Assembly (NCBI RefSeq): GCF_014200495.1
Contig: NZ_JACHBY010000001.1
Span: forward strand, 124,001 to 188,000
DNA length: 64,000 nt
Direction of reading: 5' to 3'
From: Mucilaginibacter geliditolerans
GTDB taxonomy: Bacteria; Bacteroidota; Bacteroidia; Sphingobacteriales; Sphingobacteriaceae
Under the pieces are notes generated by a model. That model saw only the letters and a list, made by a program, of their open reading frames with translations, did no database searches and was not told where the DNA came from. Shown in pieces: positions 35,602-43,509 of this stretch. Each line of letters starts with the position of its first letter. Positions within the stretch are counted from its first letter, which is position 1. The position numbers and the translations under genes were made by a program.

Positions 35602-35727
35602 TTATTAACAGATGACCGGTTGAAAAAGATCAAAACTGTTTGCCAGCTCCCGTTCACTAAATGCCTCGTTTTGCACAGTTTATCACAAAACGGATGGAAG
35701 AAATTAATATTGTAAGAGACATGTTAA

Positions 35728-35754
35728 ATAAAAAAGCCTCCGGTAGAAAGCGGA
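35728..35754 (-). terminator. Terminator of the aldo/keto reductase gene
   Basis: GCCTCCG ... CGGAGGC stem preceded on the plus strand by AAAAAA, so on the minus strand the hairpin is followed by TTTTTT. The upstream minus-strand gene is the aldo/keto reductase. Confidence 0.7.
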
Positions 35755-35787
35755 GGCGTAACAGTTCTGATTATGGATTTTCTTATC

Positions 35788-35931
35788 CTCTTTACCGCTC
35801 GCGGAGAGAGGATCGACCAGCGAAGCGTAGTCGAGGTGAGTTAACGGAGCGCGTTAAGATTTTGACTTACCCGGTCTTCACTCAGTCGCTCGACCACCCT
35901 CTCTGCCGCAAGCGGAAAAGAGGGTAGAAGC
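35788..35931. repeat. GC-rich inverted repeat, MITE/REP-like
   Basis: CCTCTTTACCGCTCGCGG then AGAGAGGATCGACCAGCGAAG on the left is mirrored by CGCTCGACCACCCTCTC, then TGCCGCAAGCGGAAAAGAGG on the right. More GC-rich than its surroundings. This composition is familiar from dispersed repeats in Sphingobacteriaceae, which I cannot verify here. Confidence 0.7.
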
Positions 35932-35966
35932 GACTAACTTTTGACTTTAAACTTTCAACTCAATAC

Positions 35967-36989
35967 TTACTTCAGTTCCCTGTCGCCTGATTGTCTTTCA
36001 ACCATCCAACCCGGGTATTCTTTTGGCAGGGCGCTTACTTCATCAATGTTTTTAAGATCATCTTCAGTTAGTGCAACTTCAGTCGATTTGATATTGTCAT
36101 TTAGTTGATCAATATTTTTAGCGCCGATGATGGTACTGGTTACACCTTTTTGCTGCCTTACCCAAGCCAATGCGATGGCTGCTGTTGATACATTATGTTG
36201 TTTGCCGATTTCGCTGATCACATCAAGAATATCAAAGGTTTTGTCCTTGTTGATAGGAGGAAAGTCGAAATTGTCGCGCCTTGAATTGCCTGTTTTATCT
36301 TTATCACGTGTGAATTTACCGGATAAAAAACCACCCGCTAATGGGCTCCATGGCATCATGGCCAAATTTTGATCGGCTGCTAATGGTAATATTTCACGCT
36401 CAATATCGCGCCCGGCTAATGAGTAAAAGTATTGCATACATACAAACTTATTCCAGCCATGCAACTGGCAAATGCCCTGAGCTTTCATTACCACCCATGC
36501 AGGCCAGTTACAAATAGCTATATAACGTACTTTGCCTGTTAAAACAATATCGTTTAATGTACGCATGGTTTCCTCGATAGGAGTTTTTGGGTCGAAGCCA
36601 TGAACATATAAAATGTCAATATGATCCAGCTGTAAACGCTGCAGGCTTTCATCAACTGAATTAAAGATATGATAACGCGAAAGGCCTACATTGTTTTTTC
36701 CTTCGCCCATGCGGCCGCGTACTTTGGTTGCTATTACCAGGTCATTCCGTTGCAGGCCCAGATCCTTAATAGATTGCCCCAGCAGTTTTTCCGATTCGCC
36801 GAATGAATACACATTGGCGGTATCAATAAAGTTGATGCCGGAGTCTACTACAACCTGCATTAGCTCATTTACTTCTTGTTGTTGAATTTTGCCTATGGCC
36901 TCCCAGTAGCCCGTGCCACCGAAGGTCATGGTACCAAAGCATAGTTCAGATACCACCAGGCCGGTGTTCCCTAAAAAATTGTATTTCAT
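35967..36989 (-). CDS. Aldo/keto reductase
   Basis: 340 residues, (beta/alpha)8 NADPH enzyme. Catalytic tetrad residues are visible: Asp and Tyr in INFIDTANVYSFGESE, Lys in IATKVRGRMG, His in DILYVHGFDP. AGGFLSGKFTR and TSTIIGAKNIDQLNDNI (cofactor site) also fit. Substrate not assignable. A strong terminator follows it. Confidence 0.93.
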   Translation of the reverse strand: MKYNFLGNTGLVVSELCFGTMTFGGTGYWEAIGKIQQQEVNELMQVVVDSGINFIDTANVYSFGESEKLLGQSIKDLGLQRNDLVIATKVRGRMGEGKNNVGLSRYHIFNSVDESLQRLQLDHIDILYVHGFDPKTPIEETMRTLNDIVLTGKVRYIAICNWPAWVVMKAQGICQLHGWNKFVCMQYFYSLAGRDIEREILPLAADQNLAMMPWSPLAGGFLSGKFTRDKDKTGNSRRDNFDFPPINKDKTFDILDVISEIGKQHNVSTAAIALAWVRQQKGVTSTIIGAKNIDQLNDNIKSTEVALTEDDLKNIDEVSALPKEYPGWMVERQSGDRELK

Positions 36990-37114
36990 AATGTGTAGTG
37001 ATTGTGTATTAAGTAAAATTCAAAGTTTATTTAATAGAAATAGTCAAATGAGCGTAAAGTTGTTTGTAGAGGTTGTAAAATATTTACATTAGTAATCTCA
37101 AACTTATCCGATTC

Positions 37115-37720
37115 ATGGAGCAACTTTATACCAAGTTTAAATCCACCCCCACTACAGTTGACTATTGTGTGAGTTTTTATAATGAGAATTCAATCCTCAT
37201 TAATAACGTGTCTGGTTTTAATACTGAATATGATGTTTTATGTTTTACTGAAATGTATTATGGGTGTATTAATTCACTTGTTCAACGAAATCAATACAAC
37301 AAAGCAATTGACAGTATTGTAAGGGTTCTCCCTGTATTAGAAAACGGAATAGCTAAATTCAATATTAATAAGCCAAAGTTTCATCATTATGTATGGCTAT
37401 TATGGCAACAGGGTATTGCTTATTATTATTTAAAGGATTATAGCCAGTCAATTGGGTTATTTACAACAGTTAATAAATATGAGCCTGATAATGATAAGGC
37501 AAAAGAATGGTTGGAACGTTCCAAAACAGATAGATTAGCTAAATACCCATTTGTATTATGGATTTTAGTGCTGATTTTTACAGCAGGTTCTTTTTTCGGT
37601 AAGAACTATATCACCCACAACATCAGGTCTTTTGTTTTACTTATAACTTTTCTCATTTTATTATCAACTATATTATTGGAATTCTATATAAGAAGAAAAA
37701 GACTAAGAGTAAAAAGATAA
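37115..37720 (+). CDS. Hypothetical TPR-like protein with two C-terminal membrane helices
   Basis: 201 residues. The middle resembles a tetratricopeptide pair (NKAIDSIVRVLPVLENG; WQQGIAYYYLKDYSQSIGLFTTVNKYEPDNDKAKEWLER). Two membrane helices follow (FVLWILVLIFTAGSFFG; FVLLITFLILLSTILLEFYI), then a basic tail. No family named. Confidence 0.7.
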   Translation: MEQLYTKFKSTPTTVDYCVSFYNENSILINNVSGFNTEYDVLCFTEMYYGCINSLVQRNQYNKAIDSIVRVLPVLENGIAKFNINKPKFHHYVWLLWQQGIAYYYLKDYSQSIGLFTTVNKYEPDNDKAKEWLERSKTDRLAKYPFVLWILVLIFTAGSFFGKNYITHNIRSFVLLITFLILLSTILLEFYIRRKRLRVKR

Positions 37721-37804
37721 TTAATTACACTATTGAAAGGTCGGTGCATCAATAATTAATTTGAAGTGTTAAAACTTAACTATTTCAACATTGTTGTCCC
37801 CAAA

Positions 37805-38890
37805 ATGAATCCTCTTCTCAAAAAACTCGAAAAAATTGGCCGCGACCCAAAAAGCACGGCCCAAGCTGTCGGATTGCGCTATGCATCCGATTCAACCCCT
37901 GGTTATACCCGTAAAAAAGCAGGCAAGGGCTGGAGTTTTTATGATGCTGACTGTAACCTGGTAAAGGATAAGGAACTTATTCAACGGTTTAATAAGCTGG
38001 TGATACCACCTGCTTACACTAATGTATGGATCTCACCGCATGAGAACGGGCACCTGCAATTTACAGGTACCGATGCAGCAGGCAGAAAGCAATACCGTTA
38101 CCACTCTGATTGGAACAAGATTCGTAATCAATCCAAATACCATCGCCTGCAATTATTCGCTGAGCATTTACCGGCCATACGCGAGCAGATTGACAAGGAC
38201 CTAGCCCGTCATAAACTGGATCATGAAAAGGTAGTAGCGTTGGTAGTTAGGCTGATGGAACTGACCTGCATCAGGGTAGGGAATGAATCATACAAGAAGT
38301 TATATGGCTCCTTTGGTTTAACTACGTTAATGAACAGGCATGTTCAGATTGATGGTTCAACACTAAAATTTGAGTTTAAGGGTAAAAAGGGTGTTTTTCA
38401 TAAAGTGTCGTTACAAAGCAAAAAACTGGCAAGATTGGTTAAGCAATGCCGTGATATACCGGGTAAGGATCTTTTTCAATACTATAATGATGAGGGTAGC
38501 CATTGCAACATAAGCTCAGGTGATGTGAATGATTATTTAAAAAATATTACAGGTGAAGATTTTACTGCGAAGGATTTCCGTACCTGGGCCGGTAGCGTAA
38601 GCTCGCTGTATGCTTTTAAAGAAGCCGGGGAGTTTGATAACGTAACTGAATGCCATAAGAAGATTGTGAACGTACTGGATGAAGTAGCACTGAATTTGGG
38701 TAACACCCGGACTGTATGCAAAAAATATTACGTGCACCCAACTGTTATAAAAAGCTATGAAGAGGGCACGATCTTTAATTATATTAAAAAACTAGATGAT
38801 GATCGCGATATTAAAGCCGCAGAGCTAAACCTTGCTGAAAAGGCCTTACTGCAAATATTAGAGCATGAAAAGTTGGCGGAAGCCTGTTAG
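37805..38890 (+). CDS. DNA topoisomerase IB (poxvirus-type)
   Basis: 361 residues from ATG 37805 (MNPLLKKLEKIGRDPK). Conserved parts: KLVIPPAYTNVWISPHENGHLQFTG, GRKQYRYHSDW, VRLMELTCIRVGNESY, KDFRTWAGS and the active-site Tyr in KKYYVHPTVIKSYEEG. It relaxes supercoils via a 3'-phosphotyrosine link. Complete core plus N-terminal domain. The frame extends to 37766 upstream but adds no family sequence. Confidence 0.94.
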   Translation: MNPLLKKLEKIGRDPKSTAQAVGLRYASDSTPGYTRKKAGKGWSFYDADCNLVKDKELIQRFNKLVIPPAYTNVWISPHENGHLQFTGTDAAGRKQYRYHSDWNKIRNQSKYHRLQLFAEHLPAIREQIDKDLARHKLDHEKVVALVVRLMELTCIRVGNESYKKLYGSFGLTTLMNRHVQIDGSTLKFEFKGKKGVFHKVSLQSKKLARLVKQCRDIPGKDLFQYYNDEGSHCNISSGDVNDYLKNITGEDFTAKDFRTWAGSVSSLYAFKEAGEFDNVTECHKKIVNVLDEVALNLGNTRTVCKKYYVHPTVIKSYEEGTIFNYIKKLDDDRDIKAAELNLAEKALLQILEHEKLAEAC

Positions 38891-38926
38891 TGCCTATATT
38901 TATGGCGTATTCATTATAATACCCAT

Positions 38927-39802
38927 ATGTCAATAAAAACTACGGTGATTACCGGGGCAACCTCCGGAATAGGGAAAGAAACTGCTTTAGCGCTGGCTAA
39001 AAAAGATCACACGCTTTATCTGCTTGTTCGCAATACAATTAAAGGCGATGAGCTTAAGCAGGAGATCATCACTAAAACGGGCAATAAGAATATTCACGTT
39101 ATAAAGTGCGATCTTTCTGATCTGCAAAGTGTTCGTGAGGCCGCTGCAGAACTTAATAATGGTAAGCTGTTTGCCATAAACGTGTTGATCAACAATGCCG
39201 GTGGTATGTTCGATAAAAAAGAATTGAGTAAAGACGGTTTTGAAATGACCTTTGCAACCAATCATTTAGGTCATTTTTTATTAACCACCAGTATTTTGCC
39301 TTTGCTTGAAAAAGGACATGCGCGTATCATCAACGTAAGTTCCGAAGCGCATAAAATGGGAAAGGCTAATTTTGATGACCTGCAATGGGGACAACGCCCG
39401 TATTCAGCAATAAAGGCTTATGGCGAGGCTAAATTATTCAACATATATTTTACAAAAACATTGGCTGAGAAATATGCCGATAAAGGGATCTCATCATTCG
39501 CGGTACATCCAGGTGTTGTAAGAACAGGTTTTGGTGCTGAGTCAAGCGGACTTTCAAAGTTCTTATTATGGATTGCCAAACCGTTTATGATATCACCGGA
39601 AGAGGGTGCTCAAACAAGCATCTTTTTAGCAACAGAACCGGGCATGGAAGCTAAAAGTTGCCAGTATTTTATTAAATCTAAAATGGCTAAATCATCCGTA
39701 CTAGCCTGGAGCGAAGCAAACCGGAATACGCTTTGGGATATTAGTAAAAAGCTGGTAGGGAAAAGCGCCGCTGCAGGTGAGGACACCAGCAAGAAGAGCT
39801 AA
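38927..39802 (+). CDS. Short-chain dehydrogenase/reductase
   Basis: 291 residues: cofactor motif TGATSGIGKE, NNAGG, the catalytic Ser in NVSSEAHK and YGEAK (Y and K). Closest to retinol-dehydrogenase-like SDRs. Preferred cofactor is probably NADP(H) by the basic loop after the first strand. Substrate unknown; stands alone after topoisomerase IB. Confidence 0.92.
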   Translation: MSIKTTVITGATSGIGKETALALAKKDHTLYLLVRNTIKGDELKQEIITKTGNKNIHVIKCDLSDLQSVREAAAELNNGKLFAINVLINNAGGMFDKKELSKDGFEMTFATNHLGHFLLTTSILPLLEKGHARIINVSSEAHKMGKANFDDLQWGQRPYSAIKAYGEAKLFNIYFTKTLAEKYADKGISSFAVHPGVVRTGFGAESSGLSKFLLWIAKPFMISPEEGAQTSIFLATEPGMEAKSCQYFIKSKMAKSSVLAWSEANRNTLWDISKKLVGKSAAAGEDTSKKS

Positions 39803-39876
39803 ATAACAAGCTTATTTAATCTTTTACATTTTATCCCGATGTTTGTGTCCTTACAAACATCAGAAAGATGATATCT

Positions 39877-40590
39877 TTAATTTTGAACCCCATTAATTGT
39901 CCCGTATTTTAATCCTGCATCAATAAAAAACTTCTTTAATAAAGCATATTTCTGGGTACATAAAGTTCCAACAGTAATTTTATCAGATAGTGATTCTGCT
40001 CCAAGGCATTCAAAGCATATTTCTATATAGTCAAATACTTTTCCATTTTTATCATAGAAAATCAATGCATTACGAGGGTTAAAACATGCTCCATGGTCTG
40101 CTGCATTAAGACCGGGCTTTCTGTAATTGGTGTTGTAAATTAAATTTGTTAGGTCATTAACTTGCTTTTGACTCAATGCTCTAACTTCAATTAGTGAGGA
40201 ATAATTTAATCTTCCGTTTTTGATATGTAGTCCTGATTTTAGCGTGTCAACAGCGTTTATTGTATGTTTCGAAGTGTCCACAAATATCTCGGATGGCATA
40301 TCTTGCAAATGATATGATACCGCCAATATTTTTATAGCTTTTGAAAAAGGATAATATTTTAACCGTTTTACAATCGAATATTTATTGGTAAAAATGCAAT
40401 CATCGTTGATTATTTGCTGTGCTGACGATTTAGGAGGTGAAGGTAGATGTTTAATTTTTCGCTTTTCTTTTTGCTGATTTTTGATAGTATCGGCTTTGAT
40501 ATAAGTGTGGCATGACGTCACCTTACCTGATACAATCATCTCTGCCTGAAAAAATAAAAATATAATTAAAATGAGTTTAAGTAATTTCAC
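39877..40590 (-). CDS. Secreted hypothetical protein with cysteine motif CFEC
   Basis: 237 residues, GTG start at 40590 (the frame has a stop above it, and the signal peptide LLKLILIIFLFFQAE follows directly). The C-terminal half has ADHGACFNPRNALIFYDKNGKV, then FDYIEICFECLG, a Cys pattern seen in uncharacterised Bacteroidota secreted proteins. Function unknown. Confidence 0.7.
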   Translation of the reverse strand: MKLLKLILIIFLFFQAEMIVSGKVTSCHTYIKADTIKNQQKEKRKIKHLPSPPKSSAQQIINDDCIFTNKYSIVKRLKYYPFSKAIKILAVSYHLQDMPSEIFVDTSKHTINAVDTLKSGLHIKNGRLNYSSLIEVRALSQKQVNDLTNLIYNTNYRKPGLNAADHGACFNPRNALIFYDKNGKVFDYIEICFECLGAESLSDKITVGTLCTQKYALLKKFFIDAGLKYGTINGVQN

Positions 40591-40652
40591 GCGCTGATTG
40601 ATAAGGCTTAATTAATAGGTTAAAGGACTAAAAATAGCATAAATATTAAACA

Positions 40653-41432
40653 ATGCGCATAACAATAATAGGTTCTGGCAATATAGCTACACATTTGGGC
40701 GCCGCGTTTAAAAATGCGGGCCATCGTATTGTACAGGTTTATAGTCGAAGTGCCCATAATTCGGCATTGTTGGCTTACCATATTGGCGCCGAGGCTATTA
40801 ATAATATTGATAGCATAAATCCTGCGGTTGATATCTTTATCATAGCCGTAAGTGACGATGCCATACCGGGTATAGCTAGTGAATTGGCTAAGTATGGTAA
40901 ACTGATGGCACATACTTCAGGTGTTACAAACCTGCAAGCCTTATTAAATTATACTGATAAAGCCGGCGTGTTTTATCCCCTGCAAACTTTTAGCAAAACC
41001 CGCGAGGTTGATTTTTTAACCGTGCCTTTATGTATCGAGACTGCGGATGAAAATATCCATAGCACTTTAAAAGAGCTGGCACAGAGCATCAGCAATAATG
41101 TATATGACATTGATTCCGCGCAGCGTAAAGTATTGCACCTGGCAGCTGTATTTGCCTGTAATTTCCCTAATTATCTGTATGGTGTGGCACAGGATCTGTT
41201 AAAGCAAAATAATATACAGTTTGATTTACTGAGACCTTTGATATTGGAAACAGCTCAAAAAGTACAGGAACATTTTCCACCTGATGTGCAAACCGGACCA
41301 GCTATCCGTGAGGATTTTAAGACCATGGATACGCATCTCGAAATGCTAGCAGGCGAACCCGGTTTGGAGCAGGTTTATAAGATATTAAGTCAGGGTATTA
41401 TCAAAAAGGGTAAATCAAAATACGGGGCGTAA
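40653..41432 (+). CDS. Rossmann-fold DUF2520 oxidoreductase-like protein
   Basis: 259 residues. N-terminal NAD(P)-binding fold (MRITIIGSGNIATHLGAAFKNAGHRIVQVYSRS) and C-terminal DUF2520 helices (HLAAVFACNFPNYLYGVAQDLL; GPAIREDFKTMDTHLEML). ProC/F420-oxidoreductase-like; reaction unknown. First of a plus-strand series leading to ferredoxin, IscX, KdsC-like and Maf genes. Confidence 0.9.
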   Translation: MRITIIGSGNIATHLGAAFKNAGHRIVQVYSRSAHNSALLAYHIGAEAINNIDSINPAVDIFIIAVSDDAIPGIASELAKYGKLMAHTSGVTNLQALLNYTDKAGVFYPLQTFSKTREVDFLTVPLCIETADENIHSTLKELAQSISNNVYDIDSAQRKVLHLAAVFACNFPNYLYGVAQDLLKQNNIQFDLLRPLILETAQKVQEHFPPDVQTGPAIREDFKTMDTHLEMLAGEPGLEQVYKILSQGIIKKGKSKYGA

Positions 41433-41442
41433 GTTATTTTGT

Positions 41443-41450
41443 TACTTTTG
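41443..41450 (+). promoter_or_regulatory. -7 element TACTTTTG, 5 nt before the ferredoxin start codon
   Basis: TACTTTTG fits TAnnTTTG. Since Bacteroidota transcripts start 5-7 nt after this element, transcription from it would begin at about the ATG (41456), giving a leaderless mRNA. No clear -33 TTG is present. Confidence 0.4.
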
Positions 41451-41455
41451 CCCAA

Positions 41456-41788
41456 ATGAATATTTTTAAAGTTAAAATCAACTTTGAGGAAAAAGGGCAC
41501 GAATCTGTTGAGTTGCCTATTGCCGAAGGGGAATCAGTTTTAGATGTTTGCCTGGAGAATGGCATTGAGCTGCAGCATAATTGCGGTGGTGTATGTGGTT
41601 GCAGTACCTGCCATATATATGTAAACAAGGGTATGGATAACGTACAGGAAATATCCGATAAGGAAGAAGATTTTATTGACCGTGCCGTAAATCCGCGCAT
41701 TAATTCGCGCCTGGGGTGCCAGTGTGTGATGATTGATGGCGATATTGAAGTAACTTTGCCCGATCAATCGGACTTCATGGGGCATTAA
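41456..41788 (+). CDS. 2Fe-2S ferredoxin, adrenodoxin type
   Basis: 110 residues. Cluster ligands are in NCGGVCGCSTCHIYV (C-x5-C-x2-C) with the fourth Cys in RLGCQC. The N-terminal beta-grasp (VKINFEEKGHESVELPIAEGESVLDVCLENG) completes the fold. Electron carrier for Fe-S cluster assembly or a redox enzyme. IscX follows 43 nt later, the same pair that closes isc operons in proteobacteria, but no iscSUA or hscAB is here. Confidence 0.92.
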   Translation: MNIFKVKINFEEKGHESVELPIAEGESVLDVCLENGIELQHNCGGVCGCSTCHIYVNKGMDNVQEISDKEEDFIDRAVNPRINSRLGCQCVMIDGDIEVTLPDQSDFMGH

Positions 41789-41831
41789 TGCGGGGTATCG
41801 ATATATTATAAATTTTACTATAACAAATAAA

Positions 41832-42074
41832 ATGGCAGACCATAAATTCACCTTACCTATTCACTGGAATGATCATGAAGACATTGCCATTGAACTTTAC
41901 GAAAAGTTTGGTGATGATTTTGACGAATCAAAAATATACCGCATCCGTTTTACCGATCTTTTGGAGTGGATACTAACCTTACCAAACTTCGCCGGTACGC
42001 GCGAGCAATCAACCGAAGGCCACCTGGAGCAGATCCAATCAGCCTGGGTGTATGAATGGCGCGATAACCAATAG
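41832..42074 (+). CDS. iscX: Fe-S cluster assembly protein IscX
   Basis: 80 residues, acidic: IHWNDHEDIAIELYEKFGDDFDESKIYRIRFTDLLEWILTLPNF matches IscX (W-x-D..DIA..L, RFTDL..WI). It binds iron and the cysteine desulfurase and modulates cluster assembly. Slightly longer than the usual ~66 residues, with a C-terminal W-rich end. Neighbour of ferredoxin. Confidence 0.9.
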   Translation: MADHKFTLPIHWNDHEDIAIELYEKFGDDFDESKIYRIRFTDLLEWILTLPNFAGTREQSTEGHLEQIQSAWVYEWRDNQ

Positions 42075-42151
42075 TTTCAGTTGGCAGTAGCTGGTTTGCA
42101 GTTTGTAATCGGTGAAATCATAATGAAAATCAGTGTAATCATAATAAATCA

Positions 42152-42673
42152 ATGGAATCATTCCTGAATAAACTTAAAGATATAACCACTTTTATTTTTG
42201 ATGTGGATGGCGTACTTACCGATGGTTCTGTATTTGTAGCAGAGAATGGCGAACAAAGCCGTGCCTTTAATATTAAGGATGGTTACGCTATACAGCTGGC
42301 CGTAAAATGCGGGTACCAGGTTTGTGCCATTTCGGGCAGCCGCTCAAAAAGTGCTGTCTATCGTTTAAACAGTCTGGGTGTAACCGATGTTTACATGGGC
42401 ACCCACACCAAAACTGAACGTTTAAAAGTTTACCTGGAAGAAAAAGCCACCCACGCCTCTAATGTTTTATACATGGGCGATGATATACCCGATCTGGGTG
42501 CAATGCACCTGGCTGGTTTACCTACTTGTCCTGCTGATGCAGTAGAAGAAATAAAGGCTGCAAGTCAGTACGTGTCACCTTATGCCGGCGGCAAAGGCTG
42601 CGCCCGCGATGTGATTGAAAAAGTGCTGAAGATACAGGGTAAATGGATGAGCGAACAGGCCTATAGCTGGTAA
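42152..42673 (+). CDS. KdsC-type HAD phosphatase (KDO-8-phosphate phosphatase-like)
   Basis: 173 residues, cap-less HAD. Motif I is FDVDGVLTDGSV, motif II AISGSRS, motif III region ends MGDDIPDLGAMHLAG. The family removes phosphate from KDO-8-P in lipopolysaccharide core synthesis. Assignment fits length and motifs; related N-acylneuraminate-9-phosphatase activity cannot be excluded. Confidence 0.87.
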   Translation: MESFLNKLKDITTFIFDVDGVLTDGSVFVAENGEQSRAFNIKDGYAIQLAVKCGYQVCAISGSRSKSAVYRLNSLGVTDVYMGTHTKTERLKVYLEEKATHASNVLYMGDDIPDLGAMHLAGLPTCPADAVEEIKAASQYVSPYAGGKGCARDVIEKVLKIQGKWMSEQAYSW

Positions 42674-42747
42674 ATTAGTTAGCAGTTTTTAGTTGGCAGA
42701 TAGCAAATCCCTGTCCACTGCAAACTGCCCACTGTAAACTGAAAACT

Positions 42748-43308
42748 ATGAATCACAAAATTATACTGGCATCTAAATCACCACGCCGACAAGAATTGCT
42801 GAGGCTGATGGATATTGATTTCAGGATAGTTTTGAAAGAGGTAGATGAATCATATCCCGATCATTTATTGCCAGAGGAGGTTGCACTTTACATCGCCAGT
42901 AAAAAAGCGGAAGCTTTTGATGAAGCCATAGGGGATGAGGTAGTGCTTACAGCTGATACTATCGTTTGTATTGATGGTCTGATACTTGGTAAACCCGAAA
43001 CGTCTGAACATGCCGTAGAGATGCTTAAAATACTTTCAGGCAGGGTGCATAAGGTTATTACAGGCGTTTGCTTGCTGCATAAACACAAATACAATAAGTT
43101 TTTTGATGTATCCGAGGTGTTTTTCCGCAAGCTTACAGATGAGGAGATCATTAGTTATGTTGAAAAATACCAACCTCTTGATAAAGCGGGCTCATACGGC
43201 ATACAGGAAAGGATAGGCCTGATTGGTATTGAACGCATCAATGGCTCTTATACCAATGTGGTTGGTTTACCTACTGAGAAGCTGTATCAGCAGTTAAAGA
43301 ATCTATAA
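42748..43308 (+). CDS. Maf-family nucleotide pyrophosphatase
   Basis: 186 residues: LASKSPRRQELLRLM at the start, then DTIVCIDGLILGKPE and YGIQERIGLIGIERINGSYTNVVGLP are Maf signatures (the Gln/Glu mix suggests dTTP/UTP specificity, YhdE-like). It hydrolyses non-canonical or canonical nucleoside triphosphates; linked to septum control. 74 nt after KdsC-like gene, with a decayed inverted repeat in between. Confidence 0.93.
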   Translation: MNHKIILASKSPRRQELLRLMDIDFRIVLKEVDESYPDHLLPEEVALYIASKKAEAFDEAIGDEVVLTADTIVCIDGLILGKPETSEHAVEMLKILSGRVHKVITGVCLLHKHKYNKFFDVSEVFFRKLTDEEIISYVEKYQPLDKAGSYGIQERIGLIGIERINGSYTNVVGLPTEKLYQQLKNL

Positions 43309-43318
43309 ATTACCCCAT

Positions 43319-43414
43319 TGTCATTTCGAACGAGGTACGAGGAGAGATCTTCTTCGATCTGCATGTGGGCGATATATTATTGCAGAAGATTTCTCTCTCC
43401 GGTCGAAATAACAG
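43319..43414. repeat. Interspersed inverted-repeat element, family 1 copy 2
   Basis: Left end TGTCATTTCGAACGAGG, with GAGGAGAGATCTTCTTCG; right end GAAGATTTCTCTCTCCGG, then TCGAAATAACAG. Same ends as 32016-32155 but a shorter centre (about 96 nt total). Lies between Maf and the arginine decarboxylase genes, which converge. Confidence 0.75.
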
Positions 43415-43425
43415 GAACAAAAAAA

Positions 43426-43489
43426 GAGACACAAAATATTGTGTCTCTACGATGATTCTTTAATGTAGAGACACAATATTTTGCGTCTC
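43426..43489. repeat. Paired palindromes GAGACRCAA-nnnn-TTGYGTCTC, locus 1
   Basis: Two 22-nt palindromes at 43426-43447 and 43468-43489. The same unit recurs at 61607-61626 (single) and 63724-63786 (pair). Each forms a strong hairpin; placed at convergent ends it can act as a two-way terminator. Confidence 0.75.
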
Positions 43490-43509
43490 CTGTTATCCCT
43501 GAATATTCT

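Larger units (their letters stand above)
35602..35966. other. 365-base intergenic repeat region
   Basis: Holds a terminator for the aldo/keto reductase gene (35728-35754) and a GC-rich inverted repeat (about 35788-35931). An open frame across the repeat (35661-35927) is arginine-rich and repeat-derived; not called as a gene. Confidence 0.65.

Noticed and set aside
35661..35927. 88-codon arginine-rich open frame
   Set aside because: It runs through a terminator hairpin and a GC-rich inverted repeat; composition follows the repeat and no domain is visible.
43319..43489. Possible CRISPR array because of clustered repeats
   Set aside because: The repeats are palindromic pairs of differing type without regular spacers, and no cas genes are present.
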